Positions 43,600 through 53,938 of a stretch of 63,104 bases of DNA are shown here, piece by piece. Within the stretch, counting starts at the first letter, position 1; the number at the start of each line of letters is the position of its first letter. The translations under genes and the position numbers were made by a program. The notes under the pieces were generated by a model that ran no database searches, was not told where the DNA came from, and worked only from the letters and a program-made list of their open reading frames with translations. The DNA is from Paenibacillus terrae (GTDB lineage Bacteria > Bacillota > Bacilli > Paenibacillales > Paenibacillaceae). The DNA is taken from positions 1 to 63,104 of the forward strand of contig NZ_JTHP01000034.1 in the NCBI RefSeq assembly GCF_000943545.1, given 5' to 3'.

Positions 43600-43998
43600 A
43601 TGACTATGTCTGATCCAATTGCAGATATGCTTACTCGTATTCGTAACGCGAACACAGTTCGTCACGAAACAGTAGAAATGCCTGCATCTACAATGAAAAA
43701 ACAAATCGCTGACATCCTGAAACGTGAAGGATTCATTCGTGATGCGGAATTTGTTGAAGATAGCAAACAAGGGATCATCCGTGTTTTCTTGAAATACGGT
43801 GCAAACAACGAACGTGTTATTACAGGTTTGAAAAGAATCAGTAAACCAGGTCTTCGTGTTTACACGAAGAGCAACGAAATTCCACGCGTTCTGGGTGGAC
43901 TCGGGATCGCAATCATTTCGACATCCAAAGGTATCATGACCGACAAAGAAGCGCGTCAGTCTAAAGCCGGCGGAGAAGTGGTTTGCTACGTTTGGTAA
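43600..43998 (+). CDS. rpsH: Ribosomal protein S8
   Basis: 132 residues, the same length as in B. subtilis, which supports the first ATG (43600) over the one at 43606. [16 protein letters not shown] and [13 protein letters not shown] are diagnostic. Known to repress spc operons in some bacteria. Confidence 0.97.
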   Translation: MTMSDPIADMLTRIRNANTVRHETVEMPASTMKKQIADILKREGFIRDAEFVEDSKQGIIRVFLKYGANNERVITGLKRISKPGLRVYTKSNEIPRVLGGLGIAIISTSKGIMTDKEARQSKAGGEVVCYVW

Positions 43999-44031
43999 GA
44001 TAACGTTTAAAAGATAGGAGGTGCAACAGAT

Positions 44032-44574
44032 ATGTCCCGTATTGGTCGTAAGCCAATCACAGTACCAAGTGGTGTTGACGTAACTTTGAACAACACAGCG
44101 ATCACAGTTAAAGGTCCTAAAGGAACATTGACTCGTGAGCTTCATAAAGACATGTCCGTTACTGTGGAAAACAATGAAATCAACGTAATTCGTCCTTCGG
44201 ACAACAAACTTCACCGCTCTTTGCATGGAACAACCCGCAGCGTTGTCAACAACATGGTAAGTGGTGTAACTGAAGGATTTTCAAAATCTCTGGAGCTGGT
44301 TGGGGTCGGATATCGTGCAAGCAAATCCGGAGATAAAATCGTTCTGAACGTTGGATACTCTCACCCGGTTGAAATCACACCGGAAGCGGGCATCGAATTC
44401 GAAGTTCCTTCGAACACTAAAATCATCGTTCGCGGAATTGATAAAGAGCGTGTAGGTGCCTATGCTGCTAAAATTCGTTCCGTTCGTGAACCTGAGCCGT
44501 ACAAAGGTAAAGGGATTAAATACGAAGGCGAGCGCATCATTCGTAAAGAAGGTAAAGCCGGTAAGAAGAAATAA
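44032..44574 (+). CDS. rplF: Ribosomal protein L6
   Basis: 180 residues; duplicated fold, [14 protein letters not shown] start, [15 protein letters not shown] near the end. Followed by a 115-bp gap with a hairpin at 44596-44614. Confidence 0.97.
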   Translation: MSRIGRKPITVPSGVDVTLNNTAITVKGPKGTLTRELHKDMSVTVENNEINVIRPSDNKLHRSLHGTTRSVVNNMVSGVTEGFSKSLELVGVGYRASKSGDKIVLNVGYSHPVEITPEAGIEFEVPSNTKIIVRGIDKERVGAYAAKIRSVREPEPYKGKGIKYEGERIIRKEGKAGKKK

Positions 44575-44595
44575 GTTTCTTACCGACTTTGTGCG

Positions 44596-44614
44596 GTCTT
44601 TCTGCCGGAAAGAC
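44596..44614 (+). other. Hairpin between rplF and rplR
   Basis: GTCTTTC, loop TGCCG, GAAAGAC; perfect 7-bp stem. A T run (44625-44630) starts 11 nt later, so it is a poor terminator at best; may be a partial terminator or processing site inside the operon. Confidence 0.5.
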
Positions 44615-44689
44615 TTCGTACTTCTTTTTTACCCAGTGCGTCTTAGTATAAAGATTTAAAAGGCAAACTGAAGGGAGTGAAAACTTAAG

Positions 44690-45058
44690 ATGATTACAAA
44701 ACAAGATAAAAATAAAGCACGTGTCAGAAGACATCTGCGTGTACGTAAGAAAATCGAAGGTACGGCTCTGCGTCCTCGTTTGAACGTATTCCGTTCTTCC
44801 AAACATATCTACGCACAATTGATTGATGATGTAGCTGGTGTAACATTGGTATCTGCATCCACTATGGATAAAGAACTGAGCAGTGAGATCAAAAACGGTG
44901 GTAGCGTAGAGGCAGCTAGTAAGGTTGGCGAACTCGTTGCTAAACGTGCAAAAGAAAAAGGTCATGCTAACATCGTATTTGACCGTGGTGGATACTTGTA
45001 TCATGGACGGATTCAGGCTTTGGCTGATGCAGCTCGCGAAGCAGGCCTTGAATTCTAA
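44690..45058 (+). CDS. rplR: Ribosomal protein L18
   Basis: 122 residues, binds 5S r[30 protein letters not shown] and [26 protein letters not shown] (two family blocks) are present. Site GAAGGGAGTG. Confidence 0.96.
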   Translation: MITKQDKNKARVRRHLRVRKKIEGTALRPRLNVFRSSKHIYAQLIDDVAGVTLVSASTMDKELSSEIKNGGSVEAASKVGELVAKRAKEKGHANIVFDRGGYLYHGRIQALADAAREAGLEF

Positions 45059-45085
45059 GACATTTCTCAAAAGGAGGTTAACGAC

Positions 45086-45583
45086 TTGCGTGTAGATCCG
45101 AACACTTTGGAACTGACTGAAAGAGTAGTAAATATTAATCGTGTAGCTAAAGTTGTCAAAGGCGGACGCCGTTTCAGCTTTAGTGCTCTGGTAGTAGTAG
45201 GCGACGGTAACGGCTGGGTAGGCGCCGGAATCGGTAAAGCTGGCGAAGTACCTGATGCGATTCGCAAAGGTATTGAAGATGCTAAGAAAAACTTGGTTCA
45301 CGTTCCGCTTGTAGGAACAACTATTCCTCACCTTGTTACAGGTAAGTTCGGTGCTGGCCGGGTTCTGTTGAAACCGGCATCGGAAGGTACTGGAGTTATC
45401 GCTGGCGGTCCGGTTCGTGCTGTACTGGAACTTGCTGGTGTAGGTGATATCTTGACAAAATCTCTGGGTTCTTCGAATTCCATGAACATGGTCAATGCGA
45501 CATTGGAAGGTTTGTCCCGCTTGAAACGCGCTGAAGAAGTTGCAAAATTGCGCGGCAAATCCATCGAAGAGCTGCTGGGCTAA
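45086..45583 (+). CDS. rpsE: Ribosomal protein S5
   Basis: 165 residues. [21 protein letters not shown] (about 20-40) carries the spectinomycin-loop residues, wild type in appearance. Start is TTG 45086, 8 bp after AAGGAGG; the next residues RVDPNTLEL match the family start, so I accept TTG. Confidence 0.95.
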   Translation: MRVDPNTLELTERVVNINRVAKVVKGGRRFSFSALVVVGDGNGWVGAGIGKAGEVPDAIRKGIEDAKKNLVHVPLVGTTIPHLVTGKFGAGRVLLKPASEGTGVIAGGPVRAVLELAGVGDILTKSLGSSNSMNMVNATLEGLSRLKRAEEVAKLRGKSIEELLG

Positions 45584-45595
45584 GGAGGGAATGTC

Positions 45596-45781
45596 ATGGC
45601 GAAATTAGAAATTACCCTCGTTCGTTCGTTGATCGGTCGTCCTGGTACTCAAAGAACGACTGTTAAAACGCTCGGCTTGCGTAAAATCAACCATAAAGTA
45701 ATTCAACCCGACAATCCAGCGATTCGCGGGATGATCAATCAAGTTAGCCATTTGGTTTCTGTTAAAGAAATCGAGGCATAG
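45596..45781 (+). CDS. rpmD: Ribosomal protein L30
   Basis: 61 residues, [20 protein letters not shown] start. Site TAAGGAGGG overlaps the rpsE stop. Confidence 0.96.
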   Translation: MAKLEITLVRSLIGRPGTQRTTVKTLGLRKINHKVIQPDNPAIRGMINQVSHLVSVKEIEA

Positions 45782-45824
45782 GAAATAAAGCATTTTAACA
45801 ATAATCAAGGAGGTGCAACGAACG

Positions 45825-46265
45825 ATGAAGTTACATGAGCTTTCCCCAGCTCCAGGCTCCCGCAAAGAACGTAAACGTTTGGGTCGTGGTCCTAGTAGCG
45901 GTACGGGTAAAACTTCTGGTCGTGGTCATAAGGGTCAAAACGCTCGTTCCGGCGGTGGTGTACGTCCGGGCTTCGAGGGTGGTCAAAACCCACTGTATCG
46001 TCGCTTGCCTAAACGCGGTTTCGTAAATCCTACTCGTAAAGAGTATGCGGTTTTGAATATCGAAGATTTGAACAGTTTTGCAGCGGGTACAGAAGTAAGC
46101 CCTGAGTTTTTGCTGAACAATGGCATTGTGAAAAACGCGAAATCCGGAATTAAAATTCTGGGTAACGGTGAAATCACTGTAAAATTGACAGTTAAAGCGA
46201 ACAAGTTCTCTCAATCTGCGGTAGAGAAAATTGAAGCTGCCGGCGGTAAAACCGAGGTGATCTAA
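45825..46265 (+). CDS. rplO: Ribosomal protein L15
   Basis: 146 residues, [18 protein letters not shown] start, long Gly/Arg-rich N-terminal extension. ATG 45825 follows CAAGGAGGTG. Overlaps secY by one base. Confidence 0.96.
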   Translation: MKLHELSPAPGSRKERKRLGRGPSSGTGKTSGRGHKGQNARSGGGVRPGFEGGQNPLYRRLPKRGFVNPTRKEYAVLNIEDLNSFAAGTEVSPEFLLNNGIVKNAKSGIKILGNGEITVKLTVKANKFSQSAVEKIEAAGGKTEVI

Positions 46266-47563
46266 TGTTCAAGACCCTGAAAAATATATGGCGGGTTGAG
46301 GATCTTAGAACCCGAATCCTGTTTACCCTGTTTATACTGTTGGTATATCGTATTGGCTCCTTCGTGCCGGTTCCCGGCGTGAACAAGCAAGTCTTTACTT
46401 CTCAGGATCAGGCAGGAAGCGAGTTGTTTGGACTCCTTAACACCTTCTCAGGGGGCGCTTTGTATCAATTCTCGATCTTCGCCCTCGGGATTATGCCATA
46501 TATTACAGCGTCCATCATTGTACAGTTGCTGTCAATGGACGTTATTCCGAAACTTGCGGAATGGGCTAAACAAGGAGAGCATGGTAAAAAGAAGTTGGCT
46601 CAACTTACACGGTATGGTACGGTAATACTGGGCTTGATTCAAGCATTCGGAACGTCGATCGGCTTTAACCGACTGTATGGTGCAGCGATGATTCCAGGAG
46701 CGACTTTTGCAGATTATCTGGTAATAGCTATTGTACTTACAGCAGGAACTACGTTCCTTATGTGGCTAGGTGAGCAAATTACCGAAAAGGGAATCGGCAA
46801 CGGTATCTCTATCGTTATCTTTGCAGGGATCGCGGCAGGTATTCCAAGACATATTCGGACGGTTGTAGAATCCCAGTTTATTCAGGCAGATCAATTGTTT
46901 ATGAATATTCTGAAGGCAATTATTATTGCCTTGGTGATTATTCTGATTATTGTGGGTGTTATCTACATCCAGCAAGGTATTCGGAAAATCCCGGTACAAT
47001 ACGCTAAACGTGTAGTTGGTAACAAAATGTACGGTGGCCAGAATACGCATATTCCGATGAAAATTAATGCGGCAGGCGTTATTCCGGTAATCTTTGCGGT
47101 ATCATTGCTGCAATTCCCGACAATTATTGCGAGTTTTTGGGCAGATCATGCTTGGGCGAAGTGGGTTACCACTTACTTGTATTATGACAAGCCGCTGGGT
47201 ATGGTTTTGTATGTCGTAATGATTATCGGTTTCACATTCTTCTATACCTTTGTACAGATGAATCCGCAGCAAATGGCCGACAATATGAAGAAAAACGGCG
47301 GTTATATTCCGGGAATTCGCCCGGGTAAAGCCACGGAGAAATACCTGACACGAGTAATGTCACGTTTGACAATGACAGGAGCTTTGTTCCTGGCAGTCAT
47401 ATCCGTATTGCCGGTATTCTTCGGTTCGCTTTCGGGCTTGCCTCGTTCCGTGCAAATTGGCGGTACTTCATTGCTCATCATTATCGGTGTAGCATTGGAT
47501 ACGATGAAGCAGATCGAAAGCCAACTGATCAAACGCCATTACAAAGGCTTCATCAACAAATAG
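46265..47563 (+). CDS. secY: SecY, protein translocase channel
   Basis: 432 residues, ten predicted membrane helices. Plug-region GALYQFSIFALGIMPYITASII and cytoplasmic loops typical of the family, C-terminal MKQIESQLIKRHYKGF. Channel of SecYEG. Starts in TAATG with rplO; no separate promoter. Confidence 0.97.
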   Translation: MFKTLKNIWRVEDLRTRILFTLFILLVYRIGSFVPVPGVNKQVFTSQDQAGSELFGLLNTFSGGALYQFSIFALGIMPYITASIIVQLLSMDVIPKLAEWAKQGEHGKKKLAQLTRYGTVILGLIQAFGTSIGFNRLYGAAMIPGATFADYLVIAIVLTAGTTFLMWLGEQITEKGIGNGISIVIFAGIAAGIPRHIRTVVESQFIQADQLFMNILKAIIIALVIILIIVGVIYIQQGIRKIPVQYAKRVVGNKMYGGQNTHIPMKINAAGVIPVIFAVSLLQFPTIIASFWADHAWAKWVTTYLYYDKPLGMVLYVVMIIGFTFFYTFVQMNPQQMADNMKKNGGYIPGIRPGKATEKYLTRVMSRLTMTGALFLAVISVLPVFFGSLSGLPRSVQIGGTSLLIIIGVALDTMKQIESQLIKRHYKGFINK

Positions 47564-47653
47564 GCAACAGGTTCCGGCTTAGGATGTTCGCATACTTACC
47601 GGCACCTTTTGTGCTGTTTCTTGTGTAGGGGTCGTCTTGAGGAGTGACAGATT

Positions 47654-48298
47654 GTGAATATTTTAATCATGGGCCCTCCGGGGGCTGGTAAAGGTACACA
47701 AGCAGATGTCATTGTGAAGGAATTCGGCATTCCTCATATCTCGACAGGTGACGCGTTTCGCCTGGCGATGAAACAGGGAACACCTATTGGCATTAAAGCC
47801 AAGGAATATATCGACAAGGGTGAACTTGTTCCGGATGACGTAACGATTGGTATCGTTGAAGAACGGCTGCAACAGCCGGACTGTAAGAAAGGTTTCTTGC
47901 TGGACGGTTTTCCTAGAACTTTAGCTCAGGCTGAAGCCTTGGATCAAATTTTGGGGCGTTTAAATACGAAGCTTGATGACGTCATCAACCTGAAAGTGGA
48001 TCGTGACAAATTGTTGGTACGAATCACGGGACGGCGGGTTTGCAAAACCTGTGGATCTAGCTATCATGTTGTCTTTAATCCTCCTAAGGTTGAAGGCATT
48101 TGCGATAAAGACGGCGGGGAGCTCTACCAGCGCCCTGACGACAACGAAGATAGCGTAAGAACACGGCTTGACGAATATAGTAATAAAACAGCACCACTCC
48201 TCACGTTTTATGAGAACCAGAATCTTCTGCGTCATATTGACGGAGAACAGGATATTGATGTGGTTTCCCAAAATATCGTGTCCTTGTTGCGGGGTTAG
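47654..48298 (+). CDS. adk: Adenylate kinase
   Basis: 214 residues. P-loop GPPGAGKGT (7-15) and DGFPRT. The LID is of the zinc type: Cys130, Cys133, Cys150, Asp153, the same ligand set as in B. subtilis. GTG start at 47654 behind GAGGAG. Interconverts ATP+AMP and 2 ADP. Confidence 0.96.
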   Translation: MNILIMGPPGAGKGTQADVIVKEFGIPHISTGDAFRLAMKQGTPIGIKAKEYIDKGELVPDDVTIGIVEERLQQPDCKKGFLLDGFPRTLAQAEALDQILGRLNTKLDDVINLKVDRDKLLVRITGRRVCKTCGSSYHVVFNPPKVEGICDKDGGELYQRPDDNEDSVRTRLDEYSNKTAPLLTFYENQNLLRHIDGEQDIDVVSQNIVSLLRG

Positions 48299-48303
48299 CT
48301 GTA

Positions 48304-48843
48304 ATGATCATTTGCAAGTCGGGGACGGAATTAAGCTTTATGAGGAAAGCTGAGAGAGTGGATTCGGAAACGGATCATTTCTTGGCGGAACACATCGAGC
48401 CCAGTATTACGACCGGTGAACTTGATCATTTAGCTGATCGGTATATTCGCAGTCAAGGAGCTGTGCCGTCTTTTAAAGGTTATAACGGTTTTCCTGCCAG
48501 CATTTGCGCTTCAGTCAACGAACAACTGGTGCACGGATTTCCCGGCAAACGCAAGTTAAACAAAGGCGATATCATCGCAAAGACTCGCCAGTTTACAATG
48601 TCGCATGCCATTCGGCAATATATTGAGAATCCAAACCGTGGTATTCCCGAACAGGGGCCGAGGCTGAAAACCGGCATGGTGCTGGCTATTGAACTCATGG
48701 TTCATATAGGTTCTCGCCATGTGGGGGCGCTGGAAGACAACTGGACGGTCGTAACGGTGAACGTGGCCTCTCGTGCTCGTAACGAGCAAGCGGTGGCGGT
48801 CACAACGGACGGCATGGACATTTTCACGAAACTGAGTGCGTAG
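48304..48843 (+). pseudogene. map: Degenerate methionine aminopeptidase, internally deleted
   Basis: 179 residues, against about 248 for the family. Residues 1-91 follow type I methionine aminopeptidase (MIICKSGTELSFM start, PSFKGYNGF, VNEQLVHGFPG with His77). After KGDII the family continues with the metal-binding SIDIG and HGDSA; here only AKTRQFTM stands before SHAIRQYIEN, about 47 residues lost. Then, between YIEN and GPRLKTGMVLAIE, another about 24 residues are missing, including the metal His of GHGVG. Two of five metal ligands remain (Glu130, Glu161), and EPM is ELM. Both deletions keep the frame. It cannot be an ordinary active enzyme. Position between adk and the KOW gene is the normal map locus; an intact copy elsewhere would be needed. 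Could also be an assembly artefact. Confidence 0.75.
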
Positions 48844-48852
48844 GTGATTTGA

Positions 48853-49161
48853 ATGATTCAGCAAGGAAACCTGCAAATCGGTCAGCTGGTGAAGATTCTG
48901 AAAGGCAGAGATGTCGGACAGATTGCGGTTGTCGTTTCTATAGCGGATAGCAGGTTTGTATATATTGCGGATGGGGACAAACGAAAGTTTGATCAGGCGA
49001 AGAAGAAAAACGTTCTTCATCTGATGCCTCAACCCAAGATTAGTAGCGAGGTTGTAAACAGTTTAAACGAAAGCGGTCGGGTGACAAACGGAAAGCTGCG
49101 TCATGCAGTGAAGACTTTCCTGGAGTCGTCCGAATACCAAGCTGAAGAGAAAGGAGACTGA
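48853..49161 (+). CDS. KOW-domain RNA-binding protein
   Basis: 102 residues. KOW motif [21 protein letters not shown] near the N-terminus (about 10-30), followed by [18 protein letters not shown]14e/L26e-like. Equivalent of the small KOW gene between map and infA in Bacillus. Function in RNA binding is inferred from the motif only. Confidence 0.82.
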   Translation: MIQQGNLQIGQLVKILKGRDVGQIAVVVSIADSRFVYIADGDKRKFDQAKKKNVLHLMPQPKISSEVVNSLNESGRVTNGKLRHAVKTFLESSEYQAEEKGD

Positions 49162-49163
49162 CT

Positions 49164-49379
49164 TTGGCCAAAGAAGATGTCATTGAGGTTGAAGGTACGG
49201 TAATCGAGCCACTGCCGAACGCTACGTTCAAGGTAGAGCTGGAGAACGGTCATCAAATTCTTGCTCATGTTTCCGGAAAGCTGCGGATGCACTTTATCCG
49301 TATTTTGACAGGCGACAAGGTGGTTGTACAGTTATCGCCTTACGATTTAACTAAAGGCCGTATTACGTACCGCAAGTAA
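49164..49379 (+). CDS. infA: Translation initiation factor IF-1
   Basis: 71 residues, OB fold. TTG start at 49164, behind [22 protein letters not shown] is the family start. [23 protein letters not shown] is the RNA-binding core. Confidence 0.96.
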   Translation: MAKEDVIEVEGTVIEPLPNATFKVELENGHQILAHVSGKLRMHFIRILTGDKVVVQLSPYDLTKGRITYRK

Positions 49380-49475
49380 TTCATGTAGGTTTAATTAAAC
49401 GTATGTCATTTAAAAAAACTTGTTTTGCTCGGCAAAACGATGTGAATGTTCACGAAGCGAGTTTTACCAGGGTAA

Positions 49476-49610
<135 letters not shown>

Positions 49611-49631
49611 TAGAAGGGGGTGTAGCGTAAA

Positions 49632-50000
49632 ATGGCTCGTATAGCTGGTGTGGATTTGCCACGTGACAAACGCGTTGAGATCGCCTTGACTTACATTTTC
49701 GGAATCGGTAAAACGACTTCTCAGAAAATTTTGAAGGAAACAGGCATCAGTGCAAACACGCGTGTTCGTGATTTGACTGAAGATGAAGTGAGCAAATTAC
49801 GTGAAACGATCGACAAAGAAGTTAAAGTAGAAGGCGATCTGCGTCGTGAAATTTCCTTGAATATTAAACGTCTGACTGAGATTGGCTGCTACCGTGGTGT
49901 TCGTCACCGTCGTGGATTGCCTGTTCGCGGACAACGTACCAAAACTAATGCTCGTACCCGTAAAGGTCCTCGTCGGACTGTAGCGAACAAAAAGAAATAA
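49632..50000 (+). CDS. rpsM: Ribosomal protein S13
   Basis: 122 residues, [20 protein letters not shown] start, basic C-terminal tail [21 protein letters not shown] reaching toward P-site tRNA. Site AAGGGGGTG. Confidence 0.97.
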   Translation: MARIAGVDLPRDKRVEIALTYIFGIGKTTSQKILKETGISANTRVRDLTEDEVSKLRETIDKEVKVEGDLRREISLNIKRLTEIGCYRGVRHRRGLPVRGQRTKTNARTRKGPRRTVANKKK

Positions 50001-50019
50001 GAAGGGAGGATAACATTCA

Positions 50020-50415
50020 ATGGCTAAACCGAAAAAAGTTGTACGTACAAAACGCCGTGACCGTAAAAATATCGAGACTGGCGTGGCACACATCCGTTCC
50101 ACGTTCAACAACACGATCGTTACGATCACAGATCCACACGGTAACGCAATCTCTTGGGCCAGCTCAGGCGGCATGGGATTCCGTGGTTCCCGTAAATCTA
50201 CTCCATTCGCAGCTCAAATGGCCGCAGAAACAGCTGCTAAAGCTGCAATGGAACACGGCATGAAGACTGTCGAAGTCATGGTTAAAGGACCAGGCGCAGG
50301 ACGCGAAGCAGCAATCCGCTCTTTGCAAGCAGCTGGACTGGAAGTTAACCTGATTAAAGACGTAACTCCGGTACCTCATAACGGATGCCGTCCTCCAAAA
50401 CGTCGTCGCGTCTAA
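50020..50415 (+). CDS. rpsK: Ribosomal protein S11
   Basis: 131 residues, ends KRRRV as usual; [25 protein letters not shown] is intact. Platform of the 30S subunit. Followed by 135 bp to rpoA without a clear promoter. Confidence 0.97.
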   Translation: MAKPKKVVRTKRRDRKNIETGVAHIRSTFNNTIVTITDPHGNAISWASSGGMGFRGSRKSTPFAAQMAAETAAKAAMEHGMKTVEVMVKGPGAGREAAIRSLQAAGLEVNLIKDVTPVPHNGCRPPKRRRV

Positions 50416-50550
50416 TGAGATTTCTCCTCTGCGTGTAGTATAAATCCGGCACAAACTGCCAAGAATGGATGTTTAGGCATACTGCATGATAGACTATGGA
50501 TAAGGTGAATGTTTCATATAGGAGCGACGTTTTGAAGGAGGGATATTGCA

Positions 50551-51495
50551 GTGATAGAAATCGAAAAGCCGAAAATTGAGACGGTAGACGTCAATGATGA
50601 TGGCACCTATGGAAAATTCGTAGTAGAACCGCTGGAACGCGGGTACGGTACGACGCTAGGAAACTCGCTTCGCCGTATTCTGTTATCCTCGTTACCTGGG
50701 GCAGCAGTCACATCGGTTCAGATCGATGGAGTTTTGCACGAATTTGCAACGGTTCCCGGTGTGAAGGAAGACGTAACGGAGATCATACTGAACCTGAAAG
50801 CTTTATCGCTTAAAATCCACTCGGATGAAGAGAAGGTACTCGAAATCGATGCGGAAGGCGAAGGAGTTGTAACGGCAGGAGATATCCGTGCGGACAGTGA
50901 TGTGGAAATTCTTAATCCGGATCTTCACATTGCTACGCTCGGACCGGGTTCGAGACTTCACATGCGTATTTTCGCCAATCGCGGTCGCGGTTACGTTAAG
51001 CAGGATCGGAATAAACGTGATGACCAGCCGATCGGCGTCATTCCCGTCGACTCCATCTACACTCCGATTTCACGCGTGAACTATGGCATAGAAAATACGC
51101 GTGTCGGCCAGGTTACGAATTATGACAAGCTGACACTTGAGGTTTGGACTGACGGAAGTATCCGCCCTGAGGAAGCAGTAAGCCTTGGAGCAAAAATTTT
51201 GACCGAGCATGTGATGTTGTTCGTAGGTCTAACCGACGAAGCAAAAGATGCGGAAATTATGGTCGAAAAAGAAGAAGACAAGAAAGAAAAAGTTCTTGAA
51301 ATGACGATCGAAGAGCTGGATCTCTCCGTCCGTTCCTATAACTGCCTTAAGCGCGCTGGTATCAATACGGTACAAGAACTCACTACTAAATCTGAAGAAG
51401 ATATGATGAAGGTCCGCAACCTGGGCCGCAAATCTTTGGAAGAAGTACAAGAGAAGCTCGAGGAACTTGGTTTAGGACTTCGTACGGAAGAATAG
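50551..51495 (+). CDS. rpoA: RNA polymerase alpha subunit
   Basis: 314 residues. N-terminal dimer domain with [20 protein letters not shown] (about 27-46), and C-terminal DNA/activator-binding domain (about 245-310). GTG start behind GAAGGAGGG. Confidence 0.97.
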   Translation: MIEIEKPKIETVDVNDDGTYGKFVVEPLERGYGTTLGNSLRRILLSSLPGAAVTSVQIDGVLHEFATVPGVKEDVTEIILNLKALSLKIHSDEEKVLEIDAEGEGVVTAGDIRADSDVEILNPDLHIATLGPGSRLHMRIFANRGRGYVKQDRNKRDDQPIGVIPVDSIYTPISRVNYGIENTRVGQVTNYDKLTLEVWTDGSIRPEEAVSLGAKILTEHVMLFVGLTDEAKDAEIMVEKEEDKKEKVLEMTIEELDLSVRSYNCLKRAGINTVQELTTKSEEDMMKVRNLGRKSLEEVQEKLEELGLGLRTEE

Positions 51496-51529
51496 TACAG
51501 CAACGTTTTTGTGAAGGAGGGGAAACTAC

Positions 51530-51895
51530 ATGGCATACCAAAAATTGGGCCGTAACTCCAGTGCCCGTAAAGCTTTGTTTCGTGATTTGGTAACCGATTT
51601 GTTCTTGTACGAGCGTATCCAAACTACTGAGGCTAAAGCGAAAGAAGTTCGTTCTATTGCTGAAAAACTGATCACCAAAGCGAAAAAAGGAGATCTGCAC
51701 GCACGCCGTCAAGTGGCTGCGTTCGTTCGCCGTGAAACTTTGGATGGTGAGCAGGATGCAATCCAAAAGCTGTTTAGCGAATTGGCTACACGTTACACCG
51801 AGCGTCCAGGTGGATACACTCGTATCCTGAAATTGGGACCTCGTCGTGGCGATGCCGCTCCAATGGTATATCTGGAACTGGTTGACCGCGCGTAA
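51530..51895 (+). CDS. rplQ: Ribosomal protein L17
   Basis: 121 residues, [18 protein letters not shown] start. Last gene of the super-operon; terminator 20 bp later. Confidence 0.97.
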   Translation: MAYQKLGRNSSARKALFRDLVTDLFLYERIQTTEAKAKEVRSIAEKLITKAKKGDLHARRQVAAFVRRETLDGEQDAIQKLFSELATRYTERPGGYTRILKLGPRRGDAAPMVYLELVDRA

Positions 51896-51914
51896 ACAGG
51901 CGAAGATGAGGGAA

Positions 51915-51955
51915 GGGTGGACAGAATCAGCTTGATTCTGAACAACCCTTTTTTT
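51915..51955 (+). terminator. Terminator of the ribosomal super-operon
   Basis: GGGT...ACCC outer arms and AGAATCA-GCT-TGATTCT inner hairpin, then seven T. A second hairpin GGAG/CTCC follows at about 51961-51989. Confidence 0.85.
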
Positions 51956-52045
51956 CTCTTGGAGGAGTCCTTGAGGGGCTTCTCCTTTGTTATGTACGGT
52001 TATTCCTTATAAGGCCAGTGAATACCCCGCAAAGGTGTGAGAGAC

Positions 52046-52831
52046 ATGCGGAACTTGTGCATGAAGGTGAACTATGACGGAACCCGCTATGATGGCTTTC
52101 AGACGCAGCCCAGTGGTAATACCATTCAGGACTATCTTGAAAATGCTATTTACTCATTGACGGGCGAACGTCTAAAAATCACAGGCTCAGGCCGCACAGA
52201 CGCAGGTGTACATGCATATGGACAGGTATTCAATTTTCATACTGAATCACCGATCCCGATACAGCGCTGGTGTCTGGCACTCAATGCCTGGCTGCCTCGT
52301 GATATCATCGTTACGGATGCGAAAGAGGTGCCGTTGTCCTTTCATGCACGCCGTATGGCGAAGCGGAAGACGTATCGGTACAGCATTAATGCGAACCGAT
52401 TTCCGGACATCTTTCACCGTCGTACACAGGCACATCACCCGACGAGTTTGGATATACGAGCGATGGAGGAAGGGCTGGCCCATTTGATCGGCACTTTTGA
52501 CTATACATCGTTCGCATCCCGACGTTCCCAGAAAACGAACCATGTCCGTACAATTTACGAAGCTTACATGACGGTAGACCATTCCTTTTCACGTCCGGGT
52601 TCGGATGATCAGGGAATTATCCATACCTATATTACAGGCAGCGGATTTTTACAGCACATGGTTCGGATCATTATGGGAACTTTGCTGGAAGTGGGAGAAG
52701 GCAAAAAATCGCCGGATGATATTCCTTCCATTTTAGAAGCCAAGAATCGCTCAAAGGCCGGTCCTACGGCTGTTGGACATGCTTTAACCCTCTGGAATGT
52801 GGAGTACGACGAAAACATCAAAAAACATTGA
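52046..52831 (+). CDS. truA: TruA, tRNA pseudouridine(38-40) synthase
   Basis: 261 residues. Catalytic Asp52 in GSGRTDAGVHA, then RKTYRYSIN and GSGFLQHMVR. Modifies the tRNA anticodon stem. I chose ATG 52046, with AAAGGTG upstream. Directly follows the rplQ terminator; the ecfA-ecfT genes common here in Bacillus are missing. No clear own promoter seen. Confidence 0.95.
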   Translation: MRNLCMKVNYDGTRYDGFQTQPSGNTIQDYLENAIYSLTGERLKITGSGRTDAGVHAYGQVFNFHTESPIPIQRWCLALNAWLPRDIIVTDAKEVPLSFHARRMAKRKTYRYSINANRFPDIFHRRTQAHHPTSLDIRAMEEGLAHLIGTFDYTSFASRRSQKTNHVRTIYEAYMTVDHSFSRPGSDDQGIIHTYITGSGFLQHMVRIIMGTLLEVGEGKKSPDDIPSILEAKNRSKAGPTAVGHALTLWNVEYDENIKKH

Positions 52832-52839
52832 TTTTACCC

Positions 52840-52868
52840 TTGCAGAATTGATGGTTATCCTGTAATAT
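52840..52868 (+). promoter_or_regulatory. Sigma-A promoter of rplM-rpsI
   Basis: -35 TTGCAG (52840-52845), 17-bp spacer, -10 TAATAT (52863-52868). Starts inside the gap after truA. Confidence 0.7.
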
Positions 52869-52869
52869 A

Positions 52870-53014
52870 AAAGTTGTGTTTTCTTAATGGCTTTCCCACA
52901 GCCCCAATTAAGACGATCACTTTCAAACAACATCTAATCCATCAATAATGCAGCAACTTAACGAACGAAGATAAATGATGATTTCTGTTAACGAACTTAA
53001 GGAGGAAACTTTTC
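52870..53014 (+). promoter_or_regulatory. Leader of rplM, possible L13-type leader
   Basis: A 145-nt untranslated leader with repeated TTAACGAAC blocks (about 52958 and 52988). Bacillus rplM has a known L13 autoregulatory leader in this place; the match here is by position only. Confidence 0.4.
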
Positions 53015-53452
53015 ATGCGTACTACGTATATGGCGAAGCCAAATGAAGTTGAGCGCAACTGGCACATCATTGATGCCGAAGGCAAAACGCTCGGCCGTCT
53101 GGCAAGCGAAGCGGCTGCGTTGATTCGCGGCAAACACAAGCCACAGTTTACACCACATGTGGACACAGGTGATTTTGTTGTTGTAATCAATGCGGAGAAA
53201 ATCGTATTGACTGGTAAAAAAATGGAGAAGAAGAAATACTACCGTCACTCCCTGCATCCGGGTGGTCTGAAAGTAACGGTTGCACAAGACATGGTTAAGA
53301 ACAAACCTGAGCGTATGCTGGAACTGGCTGTTCACGGTATGCTTCCTAAAACTCGTCAAGGCGAGAAAATGAAGCTGAGACTTAAAGCTTACAAAGGCGC
53401 AGAGCATCCACATGCAGCACAAAAACCTGAAGTTTACGAACTTCGCGGATAA
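53015..53452 (+). CDS. rplM: Ribosomal protein L13
   Basis: 145 residues. [18 protein letters not shown] and [12 protein letters not shown] are family hallmarks. ATG 53015 after AAGGAGGA. Confidence 0.96.
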   Translation: MRTTYMAKPNEVERNWHIIDAEGKTLGRLASEAAALIRGKHKPQFTPHVDTGDFVVVINAEKIVLTGKKMEKKKYYRHSLHPGGLKVTVAQDMVKNKPERMLELAVHGMLPKTRQGEKMKLRLKAYKGAEHPHAAQKPEVYELRG

Positions 53453-53472
53453 TTAAAAGGGAGGACAGTTTC

Positions 53473-53865
53473 ATGGCACAAGTACAATACTATGGGACAG
53501 GTCGTCGTAAACATTCGGTAGCTCGTGTTCGTCTCGTACCGGGTGAAGGACGCATTGTCATCAACAAGCGTGATATTAATGAATATTTCGGTTTGGAAAC
53601 ACTCAAATTGATCGTAAAACAACCATTGAACCTGACTGAAACAGTGGGTAGCTATGACGTACTCGTTATCGCTCATGGTGGTGGTATCTCTGGTCAAGCG
53701 GGCGCAATCCGCCACGGTATTTCCCGTGCTCTGCTGAAAGCAGATCCGGAATTCCGTCCAGCTTTGAAAAAAGCAGGCTTCCTGACTCGTGACCCACGTA
53801 TGAAAGAACGTAAAAAATACGGTCTCAAAGCCGCTCGTCGTGCTCCACAGTTCTCGAAACGTTAA
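53473..53865 (+). CDS. rpsI: Ribosomal protein S9
   Basis: 130 residues; C-terminal QFSKR tail contacts P-site t[22 protein letters not shown] start. Site GGGAGGA. Terminator follows at 53881. Confidence 0.97.
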   Translation: MAQVQYYGTGRRKHSVARVRLVPGEGRIVINKRDINEYFGLETLKLIVKQPLNLTETVGSYDVLVIAHGGGISGQAGAIRHGISRALLKADPEFRPALKKAGFLTRDPRMKERKKYGLKAARRAPQFSKR

Positions 53866-53880
53866 TATTTCGAATACAGA

Positions 53881-53914
53881 AGAACCTTTTCCTTATGGAA
53901 AGGGTTCTTTTTTT
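53881..53914 (+). terminator. Terminator after rpsI
   Basis: AGAACCTTTTCC, loop TTAT, GGAAAGGGTTCT, then T run; a 12-bp stem. Confidence 0.9.
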
Positions 53915-53938
53915 GCTGTTATAAATATTTTTTTGAAA

